A stretch of DNA of 64,000 bases, from contig JACUUF010000004.1 of assembly GCA_014859465.1 (NCBI GenBank), forward strand, positions 1 to 64,000, read 5' to 3'. Source of the stretch: Methyloprofundus sp. (lineage in GTDB: Bacteria; Pseudomonadota; Gammaproteobacteria; Methylococcales; Methylomonadaceae). Position 1 is the first letter of the stretch. The number at the start of each line of letters is the position of its first letter. The translations under genes were made by a program, and so were the position numbers. Of the stretch, positions 11,394 through 24,413 are shown piece after piece. Below the pieces are notes generated by a model that did no database searches, was not told the DNA's origin, and was given only the letters and a program-made list of their open reading frames with translations.

Positions 11394-13119
11394 CGCAAGC
11401 AATCTGCTACTGTGGGCACTCTTTTTATGCTCTATCGGCGCAGCGAACGCGGACAACAAGCATGCACCAGCAATCACACAATCTTTGCTGCAGGCAAACA
11501 GCCATCCTTACTTCGCCAATACTTATAGCTCTAAAGAGCGAGAGACACTACAGTCACTGTATCAACTAAATGCCTACCAACTGCTCTGGTTTAGCGTCGA
11601 ACATCCAGTCAAGACAATCAATCAACTGCTAAATCTCTATGCAGATGCGCCCAGCCAAGGACTTATTGCGGCAGATTATGCTCATCTTAAACTAGAACAA
11701 CAATGGCGCACGCTACAACAAAGCAAGCCCTCACTGCCTCAGTTCTTAGCCTTTGACACCGCACTTAGCCTTACTTTTTTGCGCTACTTAAATGACTTAC
11801 ACGATGGCCGCATACCTGCCCAGCAACAAAGTTTTTACTTAAAACCCAAAATTGCTGTCGATTTTGCCAGCAGAATTTATACAGCAATTAAGACGGAGTC
11901 AGTATCTGCGCTTGCTCAAGATATGGAGCCAAAATTACCCCCGTACCAACAACTTAAAATAGCTCTAAAAAAATACCGTTATTTAAACGCGCAACTCAAA
12001 GAACCGGTACATTTCAATTTTGAACGCGCTTTACAACCTGGGGACTGGTCTACTCAAGTTGGAAAACTGCAAAATTATTTAAATGCACTGAACAGCACAA
12101 GCCTGACACCTCAAATTGACACTGATACAAACCAATACAGTCAACTAGACAATACTTATATCGGTTCTATTGTTACTAAAGTGCGTAATTTACAAGCAGA
12201 TTACAACTTAGACAATGATGGCGTTATCGGCAAACAAACGCTCAAGCTATTAAATACTCCGCTGAGAAACCGTATCGAGCAAATAGAATTATCTATGGAG
12301 CGCCTACGCTGGTTACCTGAACAGCAGCCCGGCCCCTTTATTCTAGTAAATATTCCGGCTTTTCAATTATGGGCCTATCACACTGACAAGGCACAAAACG
12401 ACAACTTAAGCATGAAAGTTATCGTCGGAAAATCCTATGCCGCCAACAAAGATGAAGATAAAACACTAAAGTTACAAACGCCCATTTTCTCCGGCAATAT
12501 GAGCTATTTGGTCTTTAGACCTTACTGGAATATTCCTTACAGCATTCTAACAGAAGAAATCCTGCCTTTATTTGAGCATGACCCAACTTACCTAGAGCGT
12601 AACGACCTAGAAATCGTTGCAAACTTCTCGCACCAAGCTATACCACTACCTAGCACTGCAGAAAATATAAAACGACTGTATACTAAAAAACTGCATTTAC
12701 GCCAACGCCCAGGAGCTAAAAACGCCTTAGGTCATATCAAGTTTATGTTTCCTAATAACTACAATATTTACCTACATGACACCCCAGGAACATCATTATT
12801 CAGGCGCAGCAAAAGAGACTTTAGCCATGGCTGCATCCGAGTTGAAAAGCCTAGTGCATTAGCCTTATTTGCTTTGCGCAATAACCCTGGCTGGACAGAG
12901 CAAAAAATAGCTGAAGCGATATACTCTGATGCGCCTAGCATTGTTAATTTAGAACAAAAAATTCCTGTGCTTATTTTTTATAGCACGGCATTAGCTACTC
13001 AATCGAAGGTTTCTTTTTACCCTGACATTTATAACCATGATAAGGCTTTAAAAACAGCCATAAGTGAGCGCAGCCAGAGACTCGCAACAAGAAGCGAGGA
13101 TATTACTACCAACTTCTAA
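11362..13119 (+). CDS. L,D-transpeptidase, YcbB/LdtD-like, with peptidoglycan-binding domain
   Basis: Catalytic SHGCIRVEKP motif; PG-binding DNDGVIGKQTLKLLN; N-terminal signal peptide; start overlaps the upstream CDS. Confidence 0.9.
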   Translation: MKTTMKKARFNASNLLLWALFLCSIGAANADNKHAPAITQSLLQANSHPYFANTYSSKERETLQSLYQLNAYQLLWFSVEHPVKTINQLLNLYADAPSQGLIAADYAHLKLEQQWRTLQQSKPSLPQFLAFDTALSLTFLRYLNDLHDGRIPAQQQSFYLKPKIAVDFASRIYTAIKTESVSALAQDMEPKLPPYQQLKIALKKYRYLNAQLKEPVHFNFERALQPGDWSTQVGKLQNYLNALNSTSLTPQIDTDTNQYSQLDNTYIGSIVTKVRNLQADYNLDNDGVIGKQTLKLLNTPLRNRIEQIELSMERLRWLPEQQPGPFILVNIPAFQLWAYHTDKAQNDNLSMKVIVGKSYAANKDEDKTLKLQTPIFSGNMSYLVFRPYWNIPYSILTEEILPLFEHDPTYLERNDLEIVANFSHQAIPLPSTAENIKRLYTKKLHLRQRPGAKNALGHIKFMFPNNYNIYLHDTPGTSLFRRSKRDFSHGCIRVEKPSALALFALRNNPGWTEQKIAEAIYSDAPSIVNLEQKIPVLIFYSTALATQSKVSFYPDIYNHDKALKTAISERSQRLATRSEDITTNF

Positions 13120-13669
13120 CGCTGCCAGTATCAATATGCACAAAATTAGAGCTTAGATAATAACCTACCCCACCGCGACCTAGACTCATTGCTGCAGATT
13201 GGATCACTTTAGAATCAATGCCCTCGATACGAATATCAACGGCTTTACCTTGCATATGAAAACTTTTTTTAGCTACCCCGTTACCACTTTTACGCAAAGA
13301 AGCATTTGTTTTTGGCGAGCGATAACCAGAAATAATCTGAAAAGGCCGCTCAGTGCCTAAAGCACCTTTTAAATCATAAAGTAAATCAATCAGGCGTGGA
13401 TCCATCGCTATAACATCCCCGGTTCTAAAATCACGTAACAAATAACTGATATCGCGTAAAGCTTCAGTGACATACTCACCATTTTCAAAATAACTCAGCG
13501 CTATTTTTTCGTCGGTATGTAAATGATACAAACTTAGATCTTTAACTGACACAACAGGCCTTCTGACGCCCGCATAAATTGTTTTTGGTAAACAGCCAAC
13601 TGCAGCTGCTCCCATTGCACCGCGCAAAAAGCTGCGGCGTGTTATATTTTTTGACATTGGATATACCAC
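13106..13669 (-). CDS. DUF882/YcbK family protein (M15-type peptidase fold), Tat-exported
   Basis: Tat-like RRSFLRGAMGAAA signal; IISGYRSPKTNASLR, SFHMQGKAVDIRI, GGVGYY..FVHIDTGSVRSW. Confidence 0.9.
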   Translation of the reverse strand: MVYPMSKNITRRSFLRGAMGAAAVGCLPKTIYAGVRRPVVSVKDLSLYHLHTDEKIALSYFENGEYVTEALRDISYLLRDFRTGDVIAMDPRLIDLLYDLKGALGTERPFQIISGYRSPKTNASLRKSGNGVAKKSFHMQGKAVDIRIEGIDSKVIQSAAMSLGRGGVGYYLSSNFVHIDTGSVRSW

Positions 13670-13835
13670 TTAAATTTAATCGTCTTCGCCTACTCACAGC
13701 GTAGATATTGCTACTTTATTTAATAACTCATTTCATAGAAATCAGTCCTAGTATAACATTCCACTGCTCAATCCGCTGCTCTCTAATTTAATGACATACT
13801 GATTTCATGAGACAGCAGATTTTCGCACAAAATGA

Positions 13836-16800
13836 TTAAGAGATATTATGTGTACGCCTCTCACTTTTAAGGAACAGCTCTTCAGCAGGCATAGGACGAT
13901 AAAAGTAATAGCCCTGATACTTGTCGCATCCTTTCTCATGTAAAAAATTCAACTGCTCTTTAGTTTCCACCCCCTCAGCGATAACCTCTAAATCCAGCTT
14001 ATGTGCAAGCGCAATAATAGCTTCAACAATCACTTCATCAGAGGTATCTATATTAATATCGCGCACAAAACTTTGATCTATTTTCAACTGACTTAACGGC
14101 AATTTTTTTAAGTAAGCCAAGGAAGAATATCCCGTACCAAAATCATCAATAGAAATAGCAATACCCATCGCTTGTATCTGCAACATCTTATCAATTGTCG
14201 CCTGAATATCTTCAATAACGATACCTTCCGTTATCTCAATCATCAAATACTTAGCTTCAATCGCTGATCCAGCAATAGCCGCCTCTACCTGCCGCACAAA
14301 ATCGTCCTGCCTAAACTGGCGCGGACTAATATTAACAGCCACATGATCCAAATAAAGCCCCATATCCTGCCACGCTTTAATTTGCCGACAAACTTCGCAC
14401 AAGACCCAGCCACCTATTTCTACAATTAGGTGGCTCTCTTCAGCCACAGGAATAAACTCAGCCGGTGAAACCATACCTTGTTCAGGATGAATCCAACGCA
14501 ACAAGGCTTCAGCACTTAATATTTCACCTGCTGAGTTGGTTTGCCCCTGATAATAGATAACAAATTGCAGCTCATCCAAAGCGGCATGTAGCATGCGTTC
14601 CAAACTCGATTTTCTATTGTGCTCGTTCTGCATTTGCGCACTAAAAAAGCTCACTGCATTACGCCCCATTTGCTTAGAGCGATACATAGCCGTATCCGCC
14701 TGCTCTAAAATCTCCTCAGCTAAATCTACTTGATCAGGAAAAACCGCAACCCCAATACTGGTTGAAAATGACTGCATACTACCAGACAGCTCAAAAGGCC
14801 GATTAATCTCCTTGCGTATCTTTTCAGCAACAAACGCAACTTGTTCAATCACTTCATTCAACTCCGTATCAGCTCTGGAAACCAGCACAACAAATTCATC
14901 TCCACCTAATCGGCACGCGGTATCTTCTGCCCTGATAACAGCCTCAATACGCTGCGCCACCTGAACCAACAACTCATCACCAACCTGATGACCCAGAGTA
15001 TCATTTAACGATTTAAAGCGATCTAAATCCATATAGATAACGGCACCAAAATCATTATGTCGCTTAGCACTAATAATCGCCTGCTCTAATCGATCCAGGA
15101 ACAACCTGCGATTAGATAAACCGGTCAATGAATCATAAAATGCAAGCCTCCGAATTTCTTTTTCAGTGGCTTTTTTCTCGCTAATATCCGAAAAAATCCC
15201 CACGTAATGAGTAATTTCATCACCATCATAAACAGCGCTAATAATTATTCTTTCTGGATAGCTCTCACCATTTTTACGCCGATTCCAGAGCTCCCCCTCC
15301 CACTTACCTTTTTCTGCCAAACTCTTAAACATGTTGACAAAAAAAGCTTTATTATGCCGCCCAGAGTTTAACACTCTTGAATTCTTACCTAAAACTTCTG
15401 CTGCAGAGTAACCGGTCACATCGGTATAGGCTTGATTAACTCGGATTATTGTGCCATCGGCATCAGTAATCACTACCGCATCATGCGATTGAAAAGTGGT
15501 TGCGGCAATACGTAATTCATCTTCAGCGTGTTTACGCTCTATTGTAATAGCGGTTAAATCCGCCATACGCTTAATAAAGTCTAAATCCTGCCGTGTTGGT
15601 GCTTTTTTTTCTCGATAATAAATACCAAAAGTACCCAATACTTTTTCTTTAGAGGAAATAATCGGTTCAGACCAACAAGCATATACCCCAGCAGCCCGAG
15701 CCAGCTCCCTCACAGTCGCCCAATAAGGATGCGTCATAATATCTTCGACAATAACTCGTTGCCCAGTATACGCAGCAGCACCACAAGAGCCAACGCTCGG
15801 ACCTATAAGCAAACCATTAATAGCTTCATTATAAAAAGCAGGCAAACTATTCGCTGCGCCATGCATTAAGCGCTTACCCTTTTCATCGAGCAACAAAATA
15901 GAACAACGACTATCGGGGTTTAGCTTTTCCGCGCCCTTAACAATTTCAGCTAAAATTATTGCGAACTCATCGCCTTTGGCTAAACCCTCTAAAACTCTAT
16001 TACGTACTAACTGCTCCAACTCTAACTGCTGGCGCAATATGACCTCTTTATTTAACTGCCTATTGATATTACTTAAATCTCGAGTTTTAAGTTCGACTTG
16101 TTCAGCTATATGCGCAGTTCTACCAGTCAAAACCAACAAACCAACACCAGCAAAACTGGTTAACATCAAACCACCCAACAAAGTCCACCAGACATGCCAA
16201 TTTAATTGACTTGAGAAAAATTTTTCAGAGGGGCGGTAAGCAACTTGCCAATCATTTCCAGCTGCCTGCATCTTTCTAACGGCTTGCAGGGAAACAAAAG
16301 GAATAGGCGCACTGCTATCATCAACGAAATTACTATAGAACACCTCATTATCATTACTGGTAATTTTAATGCGTAACTGATTATCCACTAAAGCAGATAA
16401 AGCACTGGTACGCTGATCTTCAATGCTAAAAACCACCGCAACGACACCTAAGATATAATCCGCTTTATTGGTTACTACCTCTGTAGGCGTATACTTCTGA
16501 TAAACAGGCGCATAAATCACAGAAGCGACGCGGTAATGCTCGCCATCTTGAATCAAATGAATTAACCCTGTAGATAAGGCACGTCCACTACTGATCACAT
16601 CCTTAATAGTCTTTAAAGCAGTCGCATTTTGGGTAATATCAAAACCTATTGCCTTTGCATTCGGCGCATAAGGTTCTGCATATTTTATTTGAAATCGTAA
16701 TGTATTAGCATCTAAGTCAGGTTTATCTAAAATACGCGGCGTCCACTCAATCGCAATCAAATCAGGATGATGACGTAAATAGGCTTGAGTCAGCACGCGA

Positions 16801-17594
16801 AATTCATCTGCACTAACATCCTTGTTGGCATGCAAAATATCTGCGACATTTTCCGCGATATTTTTATGTTGATTAATTTCACCTTGTAAGACATGTTGCA
16901 CACGCTCAACACGATACTCAAATAAACTATTAATCCGATCTTGTTCCTGCTGTTGGCTATAAAAAAACACAACAACCAAGAGCGACAACAATAAAATCAA
17001 TGGCGCAGCAACGGTAATTTTGCGTGGACGCCAAACAGACTCTGGTTGAGCAAAAAAAGCCAAGACGATAGGCGTAAAAATAAACACCCCTATAACATCG
17101 CCTACCCACCATGTCAGCCAAGCAAAAACGAAGTCGCTAGCACTCAAAATATCCTGCAAATAAAAGACACTGATAGAAATCGTAGGAGCAATCAAACAAC
17201 TCAGTAAAGCACCATAAAAAAAGAAGCGCAAAACCTCAGACAAATCCAGTAGAATATCTTGCTTGCCAACAAAATGTCGAATTAACATAGCACCCGCCGT
17301 TGCTTGTAGACATGAGGCAACGGCCATAATAAAAGCAAGCAACAAAACACGTAAAATAGTATCGCCAGAAATACTATCGATACTTATATACAATTGTGCA
17401 CAAAATATCCCAACAAACAGACCCAGCAATATTTGTCGGCCATAAATAAGTATGACAGCCAAGGCAATTCCTGAGGCTGGCCAAATTGGCGAAGAATTAC
17501 TGGGTTCAACAGCCAGTAAAGAGCCAATAACCCCACCAAAAAAATAAGCTAAAGCAACCAGGCTATTTAAATAAAAACTTTTGATAAAATGCAC
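13836..17594 (-). CDS. Membrane-bound MASE1-CHASE-GAF-PAS-GGDEF-EAL cyclic-di-GMP protein
   Basis: N-terminal multi-TM MASE1-like region (SNSSPIWPASGIALA), CHASE-like segment, GAF, PAS (AAEVLGKNSRVLNSG), GGDEF (RLGGDEFVVLV), EAL (SAEALLRW...DDFGTGYSSLAYLK). Confidence 0.9.
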   Translation of the reverse strand: MHFIKSFYLNSLVALAYFFGGVIGSLLAVEPSNSSPIWPASGIALAVILIYGRQILLGLFVGIFCAQLYISIDSISGDTILRVLLLAFIMAVASCLQATAGAMLIRHFVGKQDILLDLSEVLRFFFYGALLSCLIAPTISISVFYLQDILSASDFVFAWLTWWVGDVIGVFIFTPIVLAFFAQPESVWRPRKITVAAPLILLLSLLVVVFFYSQQQEQDRINSLFEYRVERVQHVLQGEINQHKNIAENVADILHANKDVSADEFRVLTQAYLRHHPDLIAIEWTPRILDKPDLDANTLRFQIKYAEPYAPNAKAIGFDITQNATALKTIKDVISSGRALSTGLIHLIQDGEHYRVASVIYAPVYQKYTPTEVVTNKADYILGVVAVVFSIEDQRTSALSALVDNQLRIKITSNDNEVFYSNFVDDSSAPIPFVSLQAVRKMQAAGNDWQVAYRPSEKFFSSQLNWHVWWTLLGGLMLTSFAGVGLLVLTGRTAHIAEQVELKTRDLSNINRQLNKEVILRQQLELEQLVRNRVLEGLAKGDEFAIILAEIVKGAEKLNPDSRCSILLLDEKGKRLMHGAANSLPAFYNEAINGLLIGPSVGSCGAAAYTGQRVIVEDIMTHPYWATVRELARAAGVYACWSEPIISSKEKVLGTFGIYYREKKAPTRQDLDFIKRMADLTAITIERKHAEDELRIAATTFQSHDAVVITDADGTIIRVNQAYTDVTGYSAAEVLGKNSRVLNSGRHNKAFFVNMFKSLAEKGKWEGELWNRRKNGESYPERIIISAVYDGDEITHYVGIFSDISEKKATEKEIRRLAFYDSLTGLSNRRLFLDRLEQAIISAKRHNDFGAVIYMDLDRFKSLNDTLGHQVGDELLVQVAQRIEAVIRAEDTACRLGGDEFVVLVSRADTELNEVIEQVAFVAEKIRKEINRPFELSGSMQSFSTSIGVAVFPDQVDLAEEILEQADTAMYRSKQMGRNAVSFFSAQMQNEHNRKSSLERMLHAALDELQFVIYYQGQTNSAGEILSAEALLRWIHPEQGMVSPAEFIPVAEESHLIVEIGGWVLCEVCRQIKAWQDMGLYLDHVAVNISPRQFRQDDFVRQVEAAIAGSAIEAKYLMIEITEGIVIEDIQATIDKMLQIQAMGIAISIDDFGTGYSSLAYLKKLPLSQLKIDQSFVRDINIDTSDEVIVEAIIALAHKLDLEVIAEGVETKEQLNFLHEKGCDKYQGYYFYRPMPAEELFLKSERRTHNIS

Positions 17595-17801
17595 CTATAC
17601 CCCTCACAATCCAAATATCCCCTTAATATTAAAGAACTTTAAGCACAAACTTACCTCACTGATGTTACGCATCGATCTATAGACTAGACTAATTTTTCTA
17701 TCTACAGCTTAGTTAGCAGTCAACAAAACGCTGTGGAAATACTTTAAACGCGCTCGTGTAATATCCATAAACACTCCTTAATCAAGCAATTAGTCAACGC
17801 C

Positions 17802-19651
<1,850 letters not shown>

Positions 19652-19732
19652 TTATAATAAGTTAATGTTTGGCTTATTTATTTGATAAGCACGACAAACT
19701 TGCATTGTACAGAAAATTAATTCCTTTACTAA

Positions 19733-20362
19733 ATGACTCTAATCATGACTATTCAACTATTTAGCCGATTTCTATTGCTTGCTTTTTGTTTATTTAGCAT
19801 CCCACTTACAGCTGCTACGACTAATAATTTACAGGCACCACAGTTAATTATTGAAAACACTTCGAACGCACTAAAAGAAAAGTTACAAAACTCTGATTTT
19901 GCCAAAAATAAAGCTGAAATTCGCAATTTTGTAGAGCAAGAAATATTCCCACACATTGATACTGTGCGCATGTCAGCATTGGTCCTAGGCAAATACTGGC
20001 GCACCGCAAGTAAAGAACAAAAAGTACAATTTATTGCCGCATTCAAAAACTTGTTAATCAACACTTACTCTGCGACCTTCAGTGAACAGTTCCAAAATTG
20101 GCGTATTGAGTATTTGCCGTTAACAGTCGCTGCCGACGATAAATCTGTCACCGTAAAAACAACCGTGCATCAAGCTGGCAAACCTGAGGCTAAAATTGAT
20201 TATTCCATGGTGCAACGCAATAATGAATGGCTAATTTATGACCTTAAAATAGAAGGCATCAGCCTAATCATTAGTAACCGCGACACGTTTAGTCAAATGA
20301 TGAAAGATAACGGTTCATTAGATACGGTTATTACCAAGCTAGAAGAAAAAAATAATCTTTAG
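19733..20362 (+). CDS. MlaC/Ttg2D-like periplasmic phospholipid-binding protein
   Basis: Signal peptide plus MlaC family pattern (VLGKYWRTASKEQKVQFIAAFKNLLINTYS ... EWLIYDLKIEGISLI). Confidence 0.82.
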   Translation: MTLIMTIQLFSRFLLLAFCLFSIPLTAATTNNLQAPQLIIENTSNALKEKLQNSDFAKNKAEIRNFVEQEIFPHIDTVRMSALVLGKYWRTASKEQKVQFIAAFKNLLINTYSATFSEQFQNWRIEYLPLTVAADDKSVTVKTTVHQAGKPEAKIDYSMVQRNNEWLIYDLKIEGISLIISNRDTFSQMMKDNGSLDTVITKLEEKNNL

Positions 20363-20371
20363 CTTATCAGG

Positions 20372-20391
20372 GGAGTGGCTATTTCCACTCC
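20372..20391. terminator. Hairpin between convergent mlaC-like gene and hemF
   Basis: ggagtgg-ctattt-ccactcc perfect 7-bp stem in the convergent intergenic region; no strong T-run. Confidence 0.4.
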
Positions 20392-20405
20392 ACGTGTTCG
20401 CAGTA

Positions 20406-21341
<936 letters not shown>

Positions 21342-21427
21342 TTAAAAAGAAAGGTTAATTCAGTATTTCTACGTACAAGTAAGCTAATTTTAAGTAAAAT
21401 TAGCCATCTATTTTTATACTTACCCAA

Positions 21428-22159
21428 ATGAACTCACAAAAAGATACTTTATACGCAAGCCCACTTGGCGATGTTGGCTGTTTTAAATTCGATAACAGCG
21501 TAGTCGATGTTTTCCCCGACATGATACAACGTTCCGTTCCTGGTTACAGTGCTATTATATCGGCCATAGGCTTGCTGGCTAGTCGCTTTGCTCAAGATGA
21601 TAGCATTTGTTACGATTTAGGTTGTTCGCTGGGCGCGGCAACGCTGTCTATGCGCCATAAAATCAGCGCAAAAAATTGCTCTATTATTGCTGTAGACAAC
21701 TCATCTGCCATGCTGACCCGTTGTCAGAAAATCATAGATCGAGATACCGCGACCATTCCCGTTGAGCTTATTTGTCGCGACATCCAAGAAATGGACATTA
21801 GCAATGCTTCTATTGTCGTGCTGAATTTCACTTTACAGTTTATACCCATCGCCGATAGAGATGCCTTTATAAAAAAAATATATGCCGGATTAAAGCCCGG
21901 TGGCTTACTCATTTTGTCAGAAAAGCTGATGTTTACTGACCCAAGACAACAAGAACTGCAAACAGAAATGCATCATACCTTTAAAAAGGCTAACGGCTAT
22001 AGTGATATGGAAATTAGCCAAAAACGCGCATCAATCGAGAATGTACTGATTCCTGAGACCTTCGCCCAACATAAAAACCGTTTACTCAACTCAGGCTTTA
22101 ATAATGCTGAAGTCTGGTTCCAATATTTTAATTTTGCTTCTATGATCGCCTTGAAATGA
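21428..22159 (+). CDS. cmoA: Carboxy-S-adenosyl-L-methionine synthase
   Basis: CmoA pattern: [41 protein letters not shown]; followed by cmoB. Confidence 0.95.
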   Translation: MNSQKDTLYASPLGDVGCFKFDNSVVDVFPDMIQRSVPGYSAIISAIGLLASRFAQDDSICYDLGCSLGAATLSMRHKISAKNCSIIAVDNSSAMLTRCQKIIDRDTATIPVELICRDIQEMDISNASIVVLNFTLQFIPIADRDAFIKKIYAGLKPGGLLILSEKLMFTDPRQQELQTEMHHTFKKANGYSDMEISQKRASIENVLIPETFAQHKNRLLNSGFNNAEVWFQYFNFASMIALK

Positions 22160-23133
22160 TTGACTATCAACCCTTATACGACACACTTATTGAAGCCAAC
22201 GCTGAGCATTGGGCCGCGCTATTACCTGAACAAATTCATCAGGCACTTAATCCTGAAGCGCATGGCAATTTTTCCAAGTGGAATGCCGCCGTTGAGCAGT
22301 TACCTATACCAAAAAATCATAGCGTTAAATTAGATAAGGAAGGTTTTTGCATAGGCCAAGCCGAGCAATTACCAAGTGCAGAAAAAATACAAATGGAACA
22401 GGGATTAAAAAATTTGTTTCCTTGGCGTAAAGGGCCTTATGATTTATTTGGTTTGCATCTTGATACAGAATGGCGCTCAGACTGGAAGTGGGAGCGCATT
22501 AAAGATCATATTAGCCCATTAAACAACCGACTAGTTTTAGATGTGGGCTGTGGCAATGGTTATCATTGCTGGCGAATGTTAGGTGCCGGGGCAAGAATGG
22601 TAGTTGGCGTTGATCCAGTACAATTGCATGTTTTACAGTTTCAAGCAATACGCCGCCTGTATGGCTCGGAAATACCTATCTATGTTTTACCTTTAACCCT
22701 AGAAGAGATTCCAGAAAAAACCAGTATTTTCGATAGCGTATTTTCTATGGGCGTTCTGTATCACCGTCGCTCACCTATTGACCATTTAATGGACTTGCGC
22801 AATCGCTTACGCAGTGGTGGCGAGTTAATATTAGAAACGCTGGTCATTGAAGGAGAGAAAGGAGAGGTATTAGTGCCTGAAGACCGTTATGCGCGAATGC
22901 GCAATGTTTGGTTCTTACCGAGTTGCGCAACCTTAGTAAGCTGGATGAAACGCTGTGGATTTATTGACATACGCGTTGTTGATATAAATCAGACCAGCAG
23001 GAAAGAGCAACGCTCGACACCATGGATGACATTCAATTCACTTCAAGATTTTTTAGACCCTAACAATCCAAATCTTACAATTGAAGGTCACCCAGCACCA
23101 ACACGGGCAACTATTATTGCGACGGTGAAATAA
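22156..23133 (+). CDS. cmoB: tRNA U34 carboxymethyltransferase
   Basis: [46 protein letters not shown]; 4-bp overlap with cmoA. Confidence 0.96.
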   Translation: MIDYQPLYDTLIEANAEHWAALLPEQIHQALNPEAHGNFSKWNAAVEQLPIPKNHSVKLDKEGFCIGQAEQLPSAEKIQMEQGLKNLFPWRKGPYDLFGLHLDTEWRSDWKWERIKDHISPLNNRLVLDVGCGNGYHCWRMLGAGARMVVGVDPVQLHVLQFQAIRRLYGSEIPIYVLPLTLEEIPEKTSIFDSVFSMGVLYHRRSPIDHLMDLRNRLRSGGELILETLVIEGEKGEVLVPEDRYARMRNVWFLPSCATLVSWMKRCGFIDIRVVDINQTSRKEQRSTPWMTFNSLQDFLDPNNPNLTIEGHPAPTRATIIATVK

Positions 23134-23168
23134 AGGTTATTCCTATCCAAACTAGGATAAGAAATACC

Positions 23169-24398
23169 TTAGCGTAATGTATTTACGCTTTTTATAACTT
23201 CGCTAGAAGCAAGCTCTAGCCCGAGCTTGAAACATTCACTCGCGCGCTCTTGATCACCCTCTTCTAATAGATAATTCCCCAATACCCTATAAGCTTCAAC
23301 TGTAGGTTCAACACCGATACTTTTAGCTAAATATTTTCTAGCCTTATCCGAAAAATTACATTTAATGGCAATTTTTCCCAATACACGCAATAAAATAGGG
23401 TCATTGCCATGCTCCAACAACCACTTCTCAGCCATTTCTAACTGTGCCCGAAAATCGATAGATTGCACACTACCAAATAAGGATAATAAAGTCATATCCC
23501 ACTTATCATTTAAAGCACGAACTAGATCTTTCTCAATTTTGGCGCCAGCACCGGCATCAATCATTGCAGCAAAATAAATAGCAGGGATACCTGGCATAGC
23601 TTGAACATAAGCCGGAATACTATCCCAAAGCGCCTGTATTTCCTTAGCATTAGCCGTTTCGGCAGCTTCTTTCAATAAAAAACTGAAAGTCTCGACTTCC
23701 AACAATTTAATCTCCGCCTCCATAAAAACTTTATTTTCATGGAAGGCTGGCAATAACTTACGAATCGCCTGCCAATCACCTAAGTGTTGATAAGTTTGAT
23801 GCAACATTTTCAAAACACTAGCATGAGAAGAGTCTAAGGTATGTAATTTTGTCAACGTCTCTAATGCCTGAGCAAATTGTTTTTGTGATAGATGTAATTC
23901 CGCTCGAGTTAAACCAACAGCAATCTCAGATCCAGGGGCATCTTTCGTTGCTCGAGTTAAATATTCATCACGCTTCTCCATTGCACCACGAGAATGAGCA
24001 GCACGTGCTGCTGTTAAATAATGGATTAAAGGAGCGCCACTATTTGAAGCATGCCTAATTAAGGTTTTTTCTGCCCGCTCCCAATTGCCCTCTGCCGAAT
24101 CAACTAAACCAGAGATTAAGGCATCTTGGGAACGATTAAACTTAACCGACTTACCACGCATTCTGATTTTACCAGGAAGTCGAATCAACCAGCCCAGCCA
24201 TCTAAAAAAGACATAAAAAATAAAAAATCCAATAATTAAAGCCACGACAAAAACAACTAAAGATGTCTCCAAGGCCCAATGGCCAACACCTATTAATACA
24301 TAGCCGGGATCATCATACTGAACCAACCATTCATGAACAAGAAAGGCAAAAACTAGCGCAGATATCAACGCCCCTAGAAAAAACAATATATTCTTCAC
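23169..24398 (-). CDS. hemY: HemY-like TPR membrane protein
   Basis: Two N-terminal TM segments, HemY_N-like GYVLIGVGHWALETSL, TPR-like repeats; in hemCDXY order. Confidence 0.88.
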   Translation of the reverse strand: MKNILFFLGALISALVFAFLVHEWLVQYDDPGYVLIGVGHWALETSLVVFVVALIIGFFIFYVFFRWLGWLIRLPGKIRMRGKSVKFNRSQDALISGLVDSAEGNWERAEKTLIRHASNSGAPLIHYLTAARAAHSRGAMEKRDEYLTRATKDAPGSEIAVGLTRAELHLSQKQFAQALETLTKLHTLDSSHASVLKMLHQTYQHLGDWQAIRKLLPAFHENKVFMEAEIKLLEVETFSFLLKEAAETANAKEIQALWDSIPAYVQAMPGIPAIYFAAMIDAGAGAKIEKDLVRALNDKWDMTLLSLFGSVQSIDFRAQLEMAEKWLLEHGNDPILLRVLGKIAIKCNFSDKARKYLAKSIGVEPTVEAYRVLGNYLLEEGDQERASECFKLGLELASSEVIKSVNTLR

Positions 24399-24413
24399 TT
24401 AGCCAACCTCTTA

